31,492 nucleotides of DNA from a virus: IMG/VR virus record IMGVR_UViG_3300032893_000218, positions 1 to 31,492 of that record; one strand, written 5' to 3'. The stretch's first letter is position 1, and the number at the start of each line of letters is the position of its first letter. A program made the position numbers and the translations under genes. The notes under the pieces are model-generated. The model saw nothing but the letters and a program-made list of their open reading frames with translations, made no database searches and was not told where the DNA came from. Shown here one piece after another: positions 15,559 to 22,818 of this stretch.

Positions 15559-16596
15559 TTATATAATAAGTGGAATACTTACGCACCTGCATAAAAAGGC
15601 TCGCCCAGGATGTTGTAATTCTCCGCCTATATTGCTCCTGCTTTTCCATTTATTATTTTTTAAATCATCTAAACTATCACAATAGACTGTCGGATCATCA
15701 TATTTGCAATATTTACCATTCATAACATAATGATTCATATGCCCAGGATTTGGCTCATACAATCCTCCGGGCGCTCCGACAACCCGATTATCATGTGAAG
15801 TTGACCAGCGATAATATTTGATTCCCGAATCCGTAAATCTTGTTTCTCTCAATGTACTCATAAAAATTGAAGTTTCTTGTCTGGCTAAGAATTTTGCCTT
15901 TGCTTTAGAAGTTTCAAATTCATTTTGTATCATTTCAATTAGTTTATCTTTACGATAACCATCCATTGCCGATTTTGATACCATATCTCTCAATCTTTGT
16001 GTCTGAACTGTATCCCAGCATAATTGAGGATTGTCTTCATTGACGATATACAATTTCATGTTCTCATTGTATTGCTGAATAAGTTTTAGTCGAATTGATT
16101 CATTTGGAGTGTAATTAATCCCCAGTGATTTATACTCTGCCGATAAAGTTTTTTCAATTTGATCGGCTGTCCAATCCAATGGCAACTTTAAATCTTTAAT
16201 CCTTTTTTTCATTTCATCAGACATAGAATCAATTCGCTTTTCAAGTTCTTTATGTAGACGTTCGCTTTTTGTGTTCGCATTTACCGACATAGTCCTTACA
16301 TCATTCGGCAATAAATTTAAATCTTTCACTCGAAAACATTTGCTTCTTGAATCATATTTAGCAAATTTTGATAATTCTTTTGACGTTTGAATTGTAAACT
16401 TACCAGTAAACTTTCCATCTTTATATACAATTTGACCTTTTGATATTTTTTCAAGAAGTAATTTTGATGAATTTAATAGTTCTTTTGAATTATAAAATTT
16501 GTCTGATAATAATTCTTGAATTGGTATATAATAAACTTCCCAGAATAATTTTGATAATATTTCTTCGATAGGAATATATTCGTTTGTTATTTTCAT
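15559..16596 (-). CDS. MuF / SPP1 gp7-like head morphogenesis protein
   Basis: A 345-residue protein. The C-terminal region 'AKFLARQETSIFMSTLRETR' then 'YYRWSTSHDNRV', 'HYVMNGKYCKYDDP' and 'HPGRAFLCRCVSIPL' is the MuF domain: 'R.E....n..r...a...G...y.W....d.rvr..H..l.g....fd.p........HPg..i.CRC'. The N-terminal two thirds are helical and specific to this group. Family members are minor head proteins injected or involved in portal/procapsid assembly. The gene starts in an ATGA overlap with a small zinc-type gene. Confidence 0.8.
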   Translation of the reverse strand: MKITNEYIPIEEILSKLFWEVYYIPIQELLSDKFYNSKELLNSSKLLLEKISKGQIVYKDGKFTGKFTIQTSKELSKFAKYDSRSKCFRVKDLNLLPNDVRTMSVNANTKSERLHKELEKRIDSMSDEMKKRIKDLKLPLDWTADQIEKTLSAEYKSLGINYTPNESIRLKLIQQYNENMKLYIVNEDNPQLCWDTVQTQRLRDMVSKSAMDGYRKDKLIEMIQNEFETSKAKAKFLARQETSIFMSTLRETRFTDSGIKYYRWSTSHDNRVVGAPGGLYEPNPGHMNHYVMNGKYCKYDDPTVYCDSLDDLKNNKWKSRSNIGGELQHPGRAFLCRCVSIPLII

Positions 16597-16754
16597 TTTA
16601 TATTTTCGAGTTCACACCATTCGGGAATACTTTTATAATCATCATAAAATAATATTTTATCACATAATTTGCATTTATATTCAACCGCGTTATGTTCCCA
16701 TATACGATAAGGGCATTCTTCACAAGTTATTATTTTGAGATTTATTTGTTTCAT
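16593..16754 (-). CDS. Small zinc-finger-like phage protein
   Basis: A 53-residue protein from ATG 16754. 'ITCEECPYRIWEHNAVEYKC' then 'KLCDKILFYDD' and 'IPEWCEL' give a C..C...C..C arrangement with the closing 'IP.WC.L' often seen in small phage zinc proteins. Probably binds one zinc ion. The stop overlaps the MuF start (ATGA). Ribosome site is a modest AACAGAGAA. Function unknown. Confidence 0.65.
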   Translation of the reverse strand: MKQINLKIITCEECPYRIWEHNAVEYKCKLCDKILFYDDYKSIPEWCELENIK

Positions 16755-16762
16755 TTCTCTGT

Positions 16763-16888
16763 TTAAATTCTATCCTCTAATGCTAAAATATATCTTGCCA
16801 TGAATGTCATTATTGTCGGTACTTTGTCTTTTGTCGTCCGTTGATATTCAACAAACTTATTTACAAAATCATCGTATTTATCATTCAT
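16763..16888 (-). CDS. Small protein, unknown function
   Basis: A 41-residue protein starting at ATG 16888, overlapping the end of the upstream 173-residue gene. 'NDKYDDFVNKFVEYQRTTKD' then 'KVPTIMTFMARYILALEDRI' reads as two amphipathic helices. No family recognised. It is supported by its tight packing between two genes and its composition. Confidence 0.5.
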   Translation of the reverse strand: MNDKYDDFVNKFVEYQRTTKDKVPTIMTFMARYILALEDRI

Positions 16889-17402
16889 TCTGTGCCTCTA
16901 TTCTATCATCAAGTTCTTCTTCAATATTATCAATTTGTATACAATAAGAATGTGCCTGTTCATAAGTAATTCCAAATTTCCACATCAAAATAGGTTCTTC
17001 AAATTCATGTCTTAATGTATTACTTCCATGCGCTAACCATATTTCAAACTCTGGACAATATTCTGGATTTGCCATCCAGTTTGTACCTTCAAGAAATTCA
17101 GGATCATAATTTTTCTTCACATAATCAGGATCAACTTTAAATATTTTTATTTCAGGTAAGACATCGCTTTCAAGCGATCCGAGATATATTTTCCATGACT
17201 CTGAATTATATTTAAAAACATTTTTTTTATTTCTATGTATTTCAATCATGTTCTTTTTGTCTCTCCACATCGAATAACAAATAGCAGATGCTTGTTCTTG
17301 ATTCTTTGCTGTACCTTCTTTTAGAACAATAGGGATACAAGCAGAAACAAACGATTGTTCATCTTTGAAGTCTTTTGGATTAGGAATAGTATTTTCCTCC
17401 AT
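16881..17402 (-). CDS. Phage structural-region protein of unknown function
   Basis: A 173-residue protein. The N-terminal 'FVSACIPIVLKEGTAKNQEQ' then 'ASAICYSMWRDKK' is a helix pair I have seen in phage proteins near portal/MuF genes ('..C......e......qa.aiCy..w'). The second part, 'DPEFLEGTNWMANPEYCPEF' 'EIWLAHGS', then 'HEFEEPILMWKFGITYEQAH', resembles a small metal-peptidase-like fold in which a 'HE..E' helix is expected. Here 'RHEFEEPI' retains H and E. Catalysis is not certain. The role may be in head assembly, inferred from position between portal and MuF. Confidence 0.5.
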   Translation of the reverse strand: MEENTIPNPKDFKDEQSFVSACIPIVLKEGTAKNQEQASAICYSMWRDKKNMIEIHRNKKNVFKYNSESWKIYLGSLESDVLPEIKIFKVDPDYVKKNYDPEFLEGTNWMANPEYCPEFEIWLAHGSNTLRHEFEEPILMWKFGITYEQAHSYCIQIDNIEEELDDRIEAQNE

Positions 17403-17413
17403 TAAACAAATAT

Positions 17414-17578
17414 TTATTGTAATTTATATCCTTCTTCTCCGTCTCGTATTTTATCAATAAGTTCATAAAAATCTTCTTCTGAATGTTCATCATATACTTT
17501 TTGAATTTTTTTATCAACTTCGTTTAATTTATCTTGATTTACGCCTATAATATCAGGAACAAATTCATCTTTTGTCAT
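17414..17578 (-). CDS. Small acidic helical protein
   Basis: Taking the ATG at 17578 gives 54 residues: 'MTKDEFVPDIIGVNQDKLNE' then an acidic helical stretch ending 'IDKIRDGEEGYKLQ'. A longer frame to 17635 is open, but its extra N-terminus coincides in a different frame with the better-supported 43-residue gene, and it lacks a ribosome site. It overlaps that gene by 14 bases; it could also be the continuation of it after a frameshift. Function unknown. Confidence 0.45.
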   Translation of the reverse strand: MTKDEFVPDIIGVNQDKLNEVDKKIQKVYDEHSEEDFYELIDKIRDGEEGYKLQ

Positions 17579-17696
17579 ATCCAACAGATGTTTTTTTATG
17601 TTCACTTCCATCGCTCCAAGTATGAATTTCACCAATTTTGGCTTTAGAATTATTATAATAAAATATTTTTCGATTATCTTTATAATAAAATAACAT
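17565..17696 (-). CDS. Short phage protein with KIGEIHTWSDG motif
   Basis: A 43-residue frame from ATG 17696, just after the portal stop. AAAAGGAT (in the last portal codons) makes a good ribosome site at the right distance. 'KIGEIHTWSDGSEHKKTSVG' resembles a beta-hairpin motif found in small phage proteins next to portal genes ('kvGei.tw.DG...rKt..G'). In those relatives the sequence usually continues a few residues, while here it ends 'YDKR' at a TGA. The end may be disturbed by a frameshift into the next ORF. Confidence 0.5.
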   Translation of the reverse strand: MLFYYKDNRKIFYYNNSKAKIGEIHTWSDGSEHKKTSVGYDKR

Positions 17697-17700
17697 ATTA

Positions 17701-19104
17701 TTATCCTTTTAATAACATTTGATTAAAATTCGGTTTTATTGCATTCGCTCGCTTTATACCAATTTGCGGTATGGGATTTTGTGGTTGATCTCCGTTCGGT
17801 TGTTCTGCTTTATCTGGTATCGCCGATTCATCAACATCTATTGTAATAATGTTTTCTTTCTTTGCCATTTCAATAGATTGTGGATGATTTAATATTCCCG
17901 CTTGATATAAAGCAATTATTCTATTGGTCTTTGAAGCTTTTACGGATTCTTCATCTACAGATGAAAGTATTCTTAACGACGGGAACTTAATTTCAAATGT
18001 CGGGACATAACCATATCGTCGGATAAAAAGAATTTTTAATATCTTCTTAACAATAGGTTTAATCTTTGTTCTAATTTCACTTTCAATCATTGCATTGTAA
18101 TTTTCAATATCATCTTCGCCAGAATTAAAACCCGCAGCACTTATACCAAAAAGTTTGGTTACTGGCATATTCACGGCTCCAGCAATTCCAATTCTGTTTT
18201 CTCGTTTAACTTCTGCAAGTCCCGCAAAGTTCAACGTTTTTTGATCGTATTTATCATTAATGTCCATGACAATGGCATTAAGATAATTTTTAATCTCATT
18301 CATCGTTTGAACACGTTGTCGAACCGCTTGAACACCACCAGGATTGATAAGTTTTGAAGCGAGGTCTTTTATATAATAAACATCAAGTTTTGATTCATCA
18401 AGAATCTCGTAAAGCACATCATCGGTTTTTAAATAATTATTAAGGTCTCGAATTAAGCATTCGGCAACCGACATACCCCATCCCTTAAGTTGTCGACGAA
18501 TATATGCCGGAGCTTTTTTGCCTCTGCAAGCCATTACCCGTGATCGATGAATCTTTTGTCCATATATAAAATAATAATCGCTACTGCCAAGATCAAGATA
18601 TTGATTTTCAATATCTTCAAACGCACTGCCAGTCATGGTTAATATCCATCGATCTGCATCATAAAAAGCAATTTTCCCATTATGTAAAGAATCAATATCA
18701 AGTTTTTCTTCTGGGTCTTGTTCTGTATTAATTACAACTCCGCCACCACCAAAAAGGCGACCCCATGTAAAAGTATCTAAAATTGTATCCCAACAATGGT
18801 AATCATCCCAATCGTCAAGGATTTCTTTAATTTCATCATTCCCAACTTCACCGCTTTCAATTTCTACGCCTTTTGATATCGCATCTTGTACTGGTATTTG
18901 AATAGCACGTTGAAAAATTGAATTGCCTGTATAAAGATATGTAAGAATAATACGATTAATTGTTATAAGTGAATAATTATTTGCGTATCCAATTGTTCCA
19001 TAATCAGATAATTGACTACCGCCAGTCATCAATTTAATTCCAGCTGCAAGTTCAGCATATGAATTACTAAACTCTCTGTTAATATGTCGATGCCGTCTAC
19101 TCAA
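17701..19104 (-). CDS. Portal protein (DUF1073-like)
   Basis: A 467-residue protein. The start is a TTG at 19104 with TGAGGC upstream. 'YTGNSIFQRAIQIPVQDAIS' 'KGVEIES' then 'TFTWGRLFGGGGVVINTEQD' and 'VTKLFGISAAGFNSGEDDIE' 'NYNAMIESE' are signatures of DUF1073/portal proteins: the P-domain opening, the wing strand and the 'lfG.sp.G.n.tg..d..nY' loop. It forms the dodecameric channel through which terminase pumps DNA. The C-terminus is Pro/Gln-rich. It is preceded by a dedicated promoter and leader (19122-19217), so portal onward is a separate transcription unit from terminase. Confidence 0.85.
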   Translation of the reverse strand: MSRRHRHINREFSNSYAELAAGIKLMTGGSQLSDYGTIGYANNYSLITINRIILTYLYTGNSIFQRAIQIPVQDAISKGVEIESGEVGNDEIKEILDDWDDYHCWDTILDTFTWGRLFGGGGVVINTEQDPEEKLDIDSLHNGKIAFYDADRWILTMTGSAFEDIENQYLDLGSSDYYFIYGQKIHRSRVMACRGKKAPAYIRRQLKGWGMSVAECLIRDLNNYLKTDDVLYEILDESKLDVYYIKDLASKLINPGGVQAVRQRVQTMNEIKNYLNAIVMDINDKYDQKTLNFAGLAEVKRENRIGIAGAVNMPVTKLFGISAAGFNSGEDDIENYNAMIESEIRTKIKPIVKKILKILFIRRYGYVPTFEIKFPSLRILSSVDEESVKASKTNRIIALYQAGILNHPQSIEMAKKENIITIDVDESAIPDKAEQPNGDQPQNPIPQIGIKRANAIKPNFNQMLLKG

Positions 19105-19121
19105 TTTTGCCTCATTAAATT

Positions 19122-19142
19122 AAAAGGCTTCACAAAGAAGCC
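19122..19142 (-). terminator. Terminator-like hairpin between promoter and portal gene
   Basis: The minus strand reads GGCTTC TTTGT GAAGCC followed by TTTTAATTT: a 6-bp GC-containing stem with a short U-tract. It lies between the promoter at 19190-19217 and the portal ribosome site, equivalent to the stronger hairpin at 8077-8113. Confidence 0.6.
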
Positions 19143-19167
19143 CCCTAATGGATTTTTTCTCACTAAG
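19143..19167 (-). promoter_or_regulatory. Conserved leader box, copy 2
   Basis: On the minus strand this reads CTTAGTGAGAAAAAATCC then ATTAGGG, differing from copy 1 (8111-8135) at a single base. It abuts the terminator-like stem in both places. Confidence 0.6.
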
Positions 19168-19189
19168 TAAAATCGATGAATATATCTTT

Positions 19190-19217
19190 ATTTTACTACC
19201 ATTCCGTTTTTTGTCAA
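19190..19217 (-). promoter_or_regulatory. Sigma-70-type promoter for portal operon
   Basis: TTGACA (19212-19217) and TAAAAT (19190-19195) with a 16-base spacer ending ATGGTAG. The upstream ACATTTTACT and the stretch TGGTAGTAAAATAA are shared with the promoter at 8170-8197, so these two are probably co-regulated late promoters. Confidence 0.75.
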
Positions 19218-19232
19218 GTAAAATGTACTTTA

Positions 19233-21653
19233 TTATAATGGAATATCCCAAATAGAAATTTCTAAATATTTTTCTGCTCTTGCAATTATATACGCTTCGC
19301 AATTTTTAACCAATATCTCATTTGCATAATAACAGGTATCATGTTCAACAGAGATGTTTATTACTTCTTGCATAATTATTTCTTGTTGACGAGCATGATA
19401 ATGAACAGAATCTAACAATATTACTTTTTGATTCAAATTCTTTCTTGCACCATTCACATTTTTTATAATACTTTCTTGATTGTCTATATTTTGATTGTGA
19501 TTTTTTAATATTTTCTTTATTGTTTTTTTTCCAACATTCAAGACTGCAGTTTTTTTCATAAATTGTTTTATTAATCCATGATTTTTTCCCGATTTCAACC
19601 CATTTTTCATGCGATATTTTTTTTCTCGATTCATTTGCCAAAAGTCTAATTTTTTCAAGATGTTTAATATTTTTATCGTAATATTCTTTATTTTTATTCT
19701 TTTTTTTTGAATGATATTGCATGTGTTTATCTTTTGCCATAAGCATAAGATTTTCAATATTATTATTGAAGGTATTTCCATCAATATGATGAACACAATA
19801 GCCTTTAGGTACGCTTTTATTATTTTCTTTTTCCCATATTGCGACATGTAGTAATTTTCTATTGTTTTTTTGTTTACCATTCCCTGAGAAATAATATTTA
19901 CTGCTTTGTAAAATCCAATACTTTTTCCCGTCAAATTCTTTATAATTATCCATAAAAATCTCCACGATAATAATTGATAGGCAGAAGCTTTTATTATATC
20001 ACGGGTAGAACATTTAATCAAGTCTTTTATTCCTGTTCTGGTAAATATTTTATGAGTCGGAGTTCCTTTTAATCCTATATTTTCTATTACAACTGATTCT
20101 GATTTTATTATATTTAATATTTTTCTTTTTCCAAAAGGCGTTATAACATAATCACCTATTTTTAATTCTTCAATTGGCGTATTTCCTTTTGGGGTTAATA
20201 TCAAAGTACCTTTTACAAAACATAAATTAGGACTTTTCTTTCCTGCTTTTTTATCAATAATAATTTTACCACTTGCACTTAATTTATGTTGAGGCTGAGA
20301 AAGTTCATTAATAAATTTATTAAAATATTGATTATCTTTCATATCTTCAATAAATATTATTTTTGAAGGATCATGATCTTTATTGTTTATATATCGATAT
20401 GTTTGAATAAATTCTTCTCTTACTTTCCAATATGCTTGACTTTTAGCATTTTCAAATAACATTTTATTTGGTTGGTCATTAAAATCTGATTCATCAGGAC
20501 GAATAACTCCCGATCCAGCATTCCAACCAATTAATTGAATCTTGCTTTGTTGACCTTCAATCAGTTGTTTAAGCCTAATTTTTGCTCCCGCTCCTATTCC
20601 TATTGAATCATAATGAATTTCGTCTGCTCCAAGTTCAATTGCTTTTTTATATGCTTTTTCTGAGGCATCTCCTATATCACCTTCAATCCATTGAGATATA
20701 TATTGAACAACATTGCCGTTAACAAATACAATCGCTTTCGCATCTGTTCCGTCATCGGCGGTATCAAAACCAAGTATTTTTTTCCCGTATATTTTTTTGT
20801 CGTGCGTTCTTGCAGATATTACCCAAGAGGGATTAATGACAACTGATTCAACAGATGCTTGCGGATTACGATTGATTTCACGTTCAAATATATGCATCAA
20901 TCCTTCGCTAAGCGCTTTTTCTTTTTTCTTATCATACCATTCTTGTGTATGTATCGGATTTTGCCACCAGTCAAATATAAATGTCGGCGTACTTCCTGAT
21001 TGGATTTTATTGAAAAAAACTGTATCTGTCCCGGCGTGAGTGCTTATATCAATAATACAATCAGAGGTTTCACTCAATGCGCCTTCAATTATCTCAGGAT
21101 GTTCGTAAAATGCACTTTCGTCCTTAAAAAGCATTGATTTCCTGCCGCCCCTCGGTTGCTCTCCTGATAATCCTGATATTGAACTGTCACCATTTTTTAT
21201 AAGCATATAACTTTGTTGCAATGCCAGTTTAATACTCCCTGGCAAATTATCAATTATAAAACGAGCCTTTTCCATAAGTGAATCCATCTCGCCTTTTTTA
21301 TCAACTGCATCAGATTTATACGAATAGAATCCTATTGCACTGCCTTTTTGAAAAAGTAACATCCATATCGAAAATGCCACAAAGCACCACGAAGCGCCAA
21401 CATCACGGCATTTATCGACAATCCCGTTTTCTTTTAATTTATATCGTTCCCATAGCCAGAAAATAAATTCATTTTGTCGCTCATATAAAAAAAATGGGAT
21501 CTTTTTAGAATCCTTTCGACGTGGATCATAAGTCCACACACATAAATTTATAAAATCTATACAAGATTCTGGCAATGGCAAATAAAAACTTTTTAAACAT
21601 TTATCAAAATAATCAGCATCATTTTCAAATTTAAGCCTATTCAAATATGTCAT
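19233..21653 (-). CDS. Terminase large subunit interrupted by an intein
   Basis: The precursor has 806 codons: N-extein 477 residues, intein 307, C-extein 22. ATPase motifs are visible: 'VDKCRDVGASW' (Walker A-like, residues 81-89) and 'KSMLFKDESAF' (Walker B, Asp178-Glu179). The nuclease domain has 'ILGFDTADDGTDAKAIVF' (Asp297) and 'EIHYDSIGIGAGAKIRL' (Asp349). The last nuclease motif is split: after splicing it would read 'KKSPNLCEAYIIARAEKY', the usual 'sPdl.DA...a' site. The enzyme packages DNA by ATP hydrolysis and cuts concatemers. The start overlaps the small terminase stop (ATGA). The intein must splice to give an active nuclease site. Confidence 0.85.
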   Translation of the reverse strand: MTYLNRLKFENDADYFDKCLKSFYLPLPESCIDFINLCVWTYDPRRKDSKKIPFFLYERQNEFIFWLWERYKLKENGIVDKCRDVGASWCFVAFSIWMLLFQKGSAIGFYSYKSDAVDKKGEMDSLMEKARFIIDNLPGSIKLALQQSYMLIKNGDSSISGLSGEQPRGGRKSMLFKDESAFYEHPEIIEGALSETSDCIIDISTHAGTDTVFFNKIQSGSTPTFIFDWWQNPIHTQEWYDKKKEKALSEGLMHIFEREINRNPQASVESVVINPSWVISARTHDKKIYGKKILGFDTADDGTDAKAIVFVNGNVVQYISQWIEGDIGDASEKAYKKAIELGADEIHYDSIGIGAGAKIRLKQLIEGQQSKIQLIGWNAGSGVIRPDESDFNDQPNKMLFENAKSQAYWKVREEFIQTYRYINNKDHDPSKIIFIEDMKDNQYFNKFINELSQPQHKLSASGKIIIDKKAGKKSPNLCFVKGTLILTPKGNTPIEELKIGDYVITPFGKRKILNIIKSESVVIENIGLKGTPTHKIFTRTGIKDLIKCSTRDIIKASAYQLLSWRFLWIIIKNLTGKSIGFYKAVNIISQGMVNKKTIENYYMSQYGKKKIIKAYLKAIVFIILMEIPSIIILKILCLWQKINTCNIIQKKRIKIKNITIKILNILKKLDFWQMNREKKYRMKNGLKSGKNHGLIKQFMKKTAVLNVGKKTIKKILKNHNQNIDNQESIIKNVNGARKNLNQKVILLDSVHYHARQQEIIMQEVINISVEHDTCYYANEILVKNCEAYIIARAEKYLEISIWDIPL
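19302..20222 (-). other. Intein inside the large terminase gene
   Basis: The N-terminal block 'CFVKGTLILTPKGNTPIEEL' 'KIGDYVITPFGK' (Cys1) and the B block 'GTPTHKIFTRTGIKDLIKC' (T..H) are Hint-fold splicing motifs. The C-terminal block 'VEHDTCYYANEILVKN' followed by Cys(+1) of the C-extein marks the other end. The penultimate residue is Lys rather than the usual His. About 200 codons between the two splicing halves, in the terminase frame, are Lys/Ile/Asn-rich and do not look like a protein domain, because a homing endonuclease is encoded there in another frame. Confidence 0.8.
19345..19953 (-). CDS. HNH homing endonuclease nested out of frame in the intein
   Basis: A 202-residue protein from ATG 19953, with GTGGAG five to six bases upstream as its own ribosome site. 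'LLHVAIWEKENNKSVPKGYC' 'VHHIDGNTFNNNIENLMLM' then 'KHMQYHSK' is the HNH_3 motif of phage homing endonucleases (His-His-Asn-His). The C-terminus has 'CEWCKKEFESKSNIVRFCSL' 'SCSS', a zinc-finger-like DNA-binding element. It uses a different reading frame from the terminase/intein, and both frames stay open through all 609 bases. It ends 'NKHLC' inside the first part of the C-terminal splicing block. It would cut intein-less terminase genes and promote spread of the intein. Confidence 0.8.
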   Translation of the reverse strand: MDNYKEFDGKKYWILQSSKYYFSGNGKQKNNRKLLHVAIWEKENNKSVPKGYCVHHIDGNTFNNNIENLMLMAKDKHMQYHSKKKNKNKEYYDKNIKHLEKIRLLANESRKKISHEKWVEIGKKSWINKTIYEKNCSLECWKKNNKENIKKSQSKYRQSRKYYKKCEWCKKEFESKSNIVRFCSLSCSSTRNNYARSNKHLC

Positions 21654-22075
21654 TTATGCAAATCTTCATACATCTTTTTTGCTTCTTCTTCGGTTAATTT
21701 TGAATAATCTATATTTAAATTTTGTTGCAATGTTTTTTGTTTTATTTCTTGTTTAAGATAATCTTTACGCCCATATATTTTTGATTTCCGCCGTGCCAAT
21801 ATTTCAAGTGCAAATTTTGGATCAGTGCTTATTCCAAGTGCTACCGAATCTTCGCAAAGTCCGAAAAACTCTTCTGTGCCCTGCCTAATCTTATCTAAGA
21901 ACGCTAAATGACTCGGTTCAACAAACTTTCCGTCTTTTTCATCTTTTTTGTATTTCTCATAACTCTGATAACTGACTCCAACAAGCGTACAAATAACAGT
22001 CAATGTTTTACCACTTTTTGCAAGTTGATAAGCCCTTTGTATTTGAGCATCAGTTATTTCTCCCCTAAGTTTCAT
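21650..22075 (-). CDS. Terminase small subunit
   Basis: A 141-residue protein. The N-terminal helix-turn-helix, 'ITDAQIQRAYQLAKSGKTLT' then 'VICTLVGVSYQSYEKYKK', is the usual DNA-binding motif of small terminases. 'FALEILARRKSKIYGRKDYL' matches the downstream 'a..lL..r....w..' segment, and a coiled C-terminal tail follows. It recognises the packaging site and activates the large subunit. The ATG has GAGGATAGA upstream, overlaps the ParB-like gene, and its stop overlaps the large-subunit start. Confidence 0.75.
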   Translation of the reverse strand: MKLRGEITDAQIQRAYQLAKSGKTLTVICTLVGVSYQSYEKYKKDEKDGKFVEPSHLAFLDKIRQGTEEFFGLCEDSVALGISTDPKFALEILARRKSKIYGRKDYLKQEIKQKTLQQNLNIDYSKLTEEEAKKMYEDLHK

Positions 22076-22686
22076 TCTATCCTCATTACAACTTCCATAA
22101 AATATTTTTCAATTAAATCTATATTATCTTTAAAATTTATTTCTTCGATAACCTTAAATAATTTGTCGTTCTCTTTTATTTTACGTTTCACCGATTTGAC
22201 TATTTGCTCGTAACGTAAATATGCTGGTTCATTTTCAAACTTTAAGACCACATATTTATTAAATTGCGTGTTTTCTTTAATTTCCTTTTGTTTTTGTTCA
22301 ATATTGACCTTTATCTGTTCAAATACGTCTTTATATTCCTGTCCAAGATGGTTCTTTTGAAATTCATATAAGCGCTGTAATGCAGAAAAGTTTCTTTTCT
22401 TCACTGCGCTACAAAAATCTAAAGTTACTTGCTGAAGATCATTATCATTATTAATATTTTCAATTACATCGACTTTTATTTTTCCTTCAACTTTTTTATA
22501 TCGTGTATTCCCATCAATGGCTATATATTGCCCTTTCTTACTATAATCTTCACAAACTAAAAGACATCCCCTCAATCCCCATTTTTCAAGACTTTTATCA
22601 AGTATTTTCTCTTCGTTTGAATCAAATGGATTCTTAGGATTGAAGGGATTATTAATAATCTGGTCTGAATTGATTTCGATAATCAT
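22072..22686 (-). CDS. ParB/Srx-like protein
   Basis: A 204-residue protein. The N-terminal 'IINNPFNPKNPFDSNEEKIL' 'DKSLEKWGLRGCLLV' then 'YIAIDGNTRYKKVEGKIKVD' is a ParB N-terminal (nuclease/CTPase fold) signature: 'NP.NP....e...L..Sl...G....l.v......y.iidGn.R'. The rest is charged and helical. Phage ParB-like proteins lie near terminase or replication genes, where roles in DNA binding, nicking or modification are proposed. Adjacent to a radical SAM enzyme and terminase genes, it may prepare DNA for packaging or modification. This is inferred. Confidence 0.65.
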   Translation of the reverse strand: MIIEINSDQIINNPFNPKNPFDSNEEKILDKSLEKWGLRGCLLVCEDYSKKGQYIAIDGNTRYKKVEGKIKVDVIENINNDNDLQQVTLDFCSAVKKRNFSALQRLYEFQKNHLGQEYKDVFEQIKVNIEQKQKEIKENTQFNKYVVLKFENEPAYLRYEQIVKSVKRKIKENDKLFKVIEEINFKDNIDLIEKYFMEVVMRIE

Positions 22687-22695
22687 TAGATTCTT

Positions 22696-22818
22696 TTACC
22701 TTTTACCAGACCTACCGCCAGCTCTTGCCGGAGTTCCCGGAGCGCCTACACCGCCCCCCCATGACTCTTGATACAATGCAATGCTGTCTAAAATTGCTTT
22801 AATCCATGTCAAAATCAT
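22696..22818 (-). CDS. 40-residue Gly-rich peptide between radical SAM and ParB genes
   Basis: From ATG 22818, with AAAAGG six bases upstream, the reading gives 'MILTWIKAILDSIALYQESW' then 'GGGVGAPGTPARAGGRSGKR'. The first 20 residues form an amphipathic helix; the last 20 are Gly/Pro/Arg-rich. It overlaps the 3' end of the radical SAM gene by 20 bases and is followed directly by the ParB-like gene. The layout of a conserved-looking helix plus Gly-rich tail next to a radical SAM enzyme resembles a RiPP precursor, but a small structural or membrane-active peptide is equally possible. No family recognised. Confidence 0.6.
   Translation of the reverse strand: MILTWIKAILDSIALYQESWGGGVGAPGTPARAGGRSGKR

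Noticed and set aside
15380-15685. Plus-strand frame rich in Phe and Ser across the membrane protein/MuF junction
   Set aside because: Antisense to two supported genes; composition is a by-product of AT-rich complementary codons.
19120-19302. 60-codon minus frame between terminase and portal
   Set aside because: It runs through the promoter, conserved box and hairpin and has no ribosome site; the regulatory reading explains the sequence.
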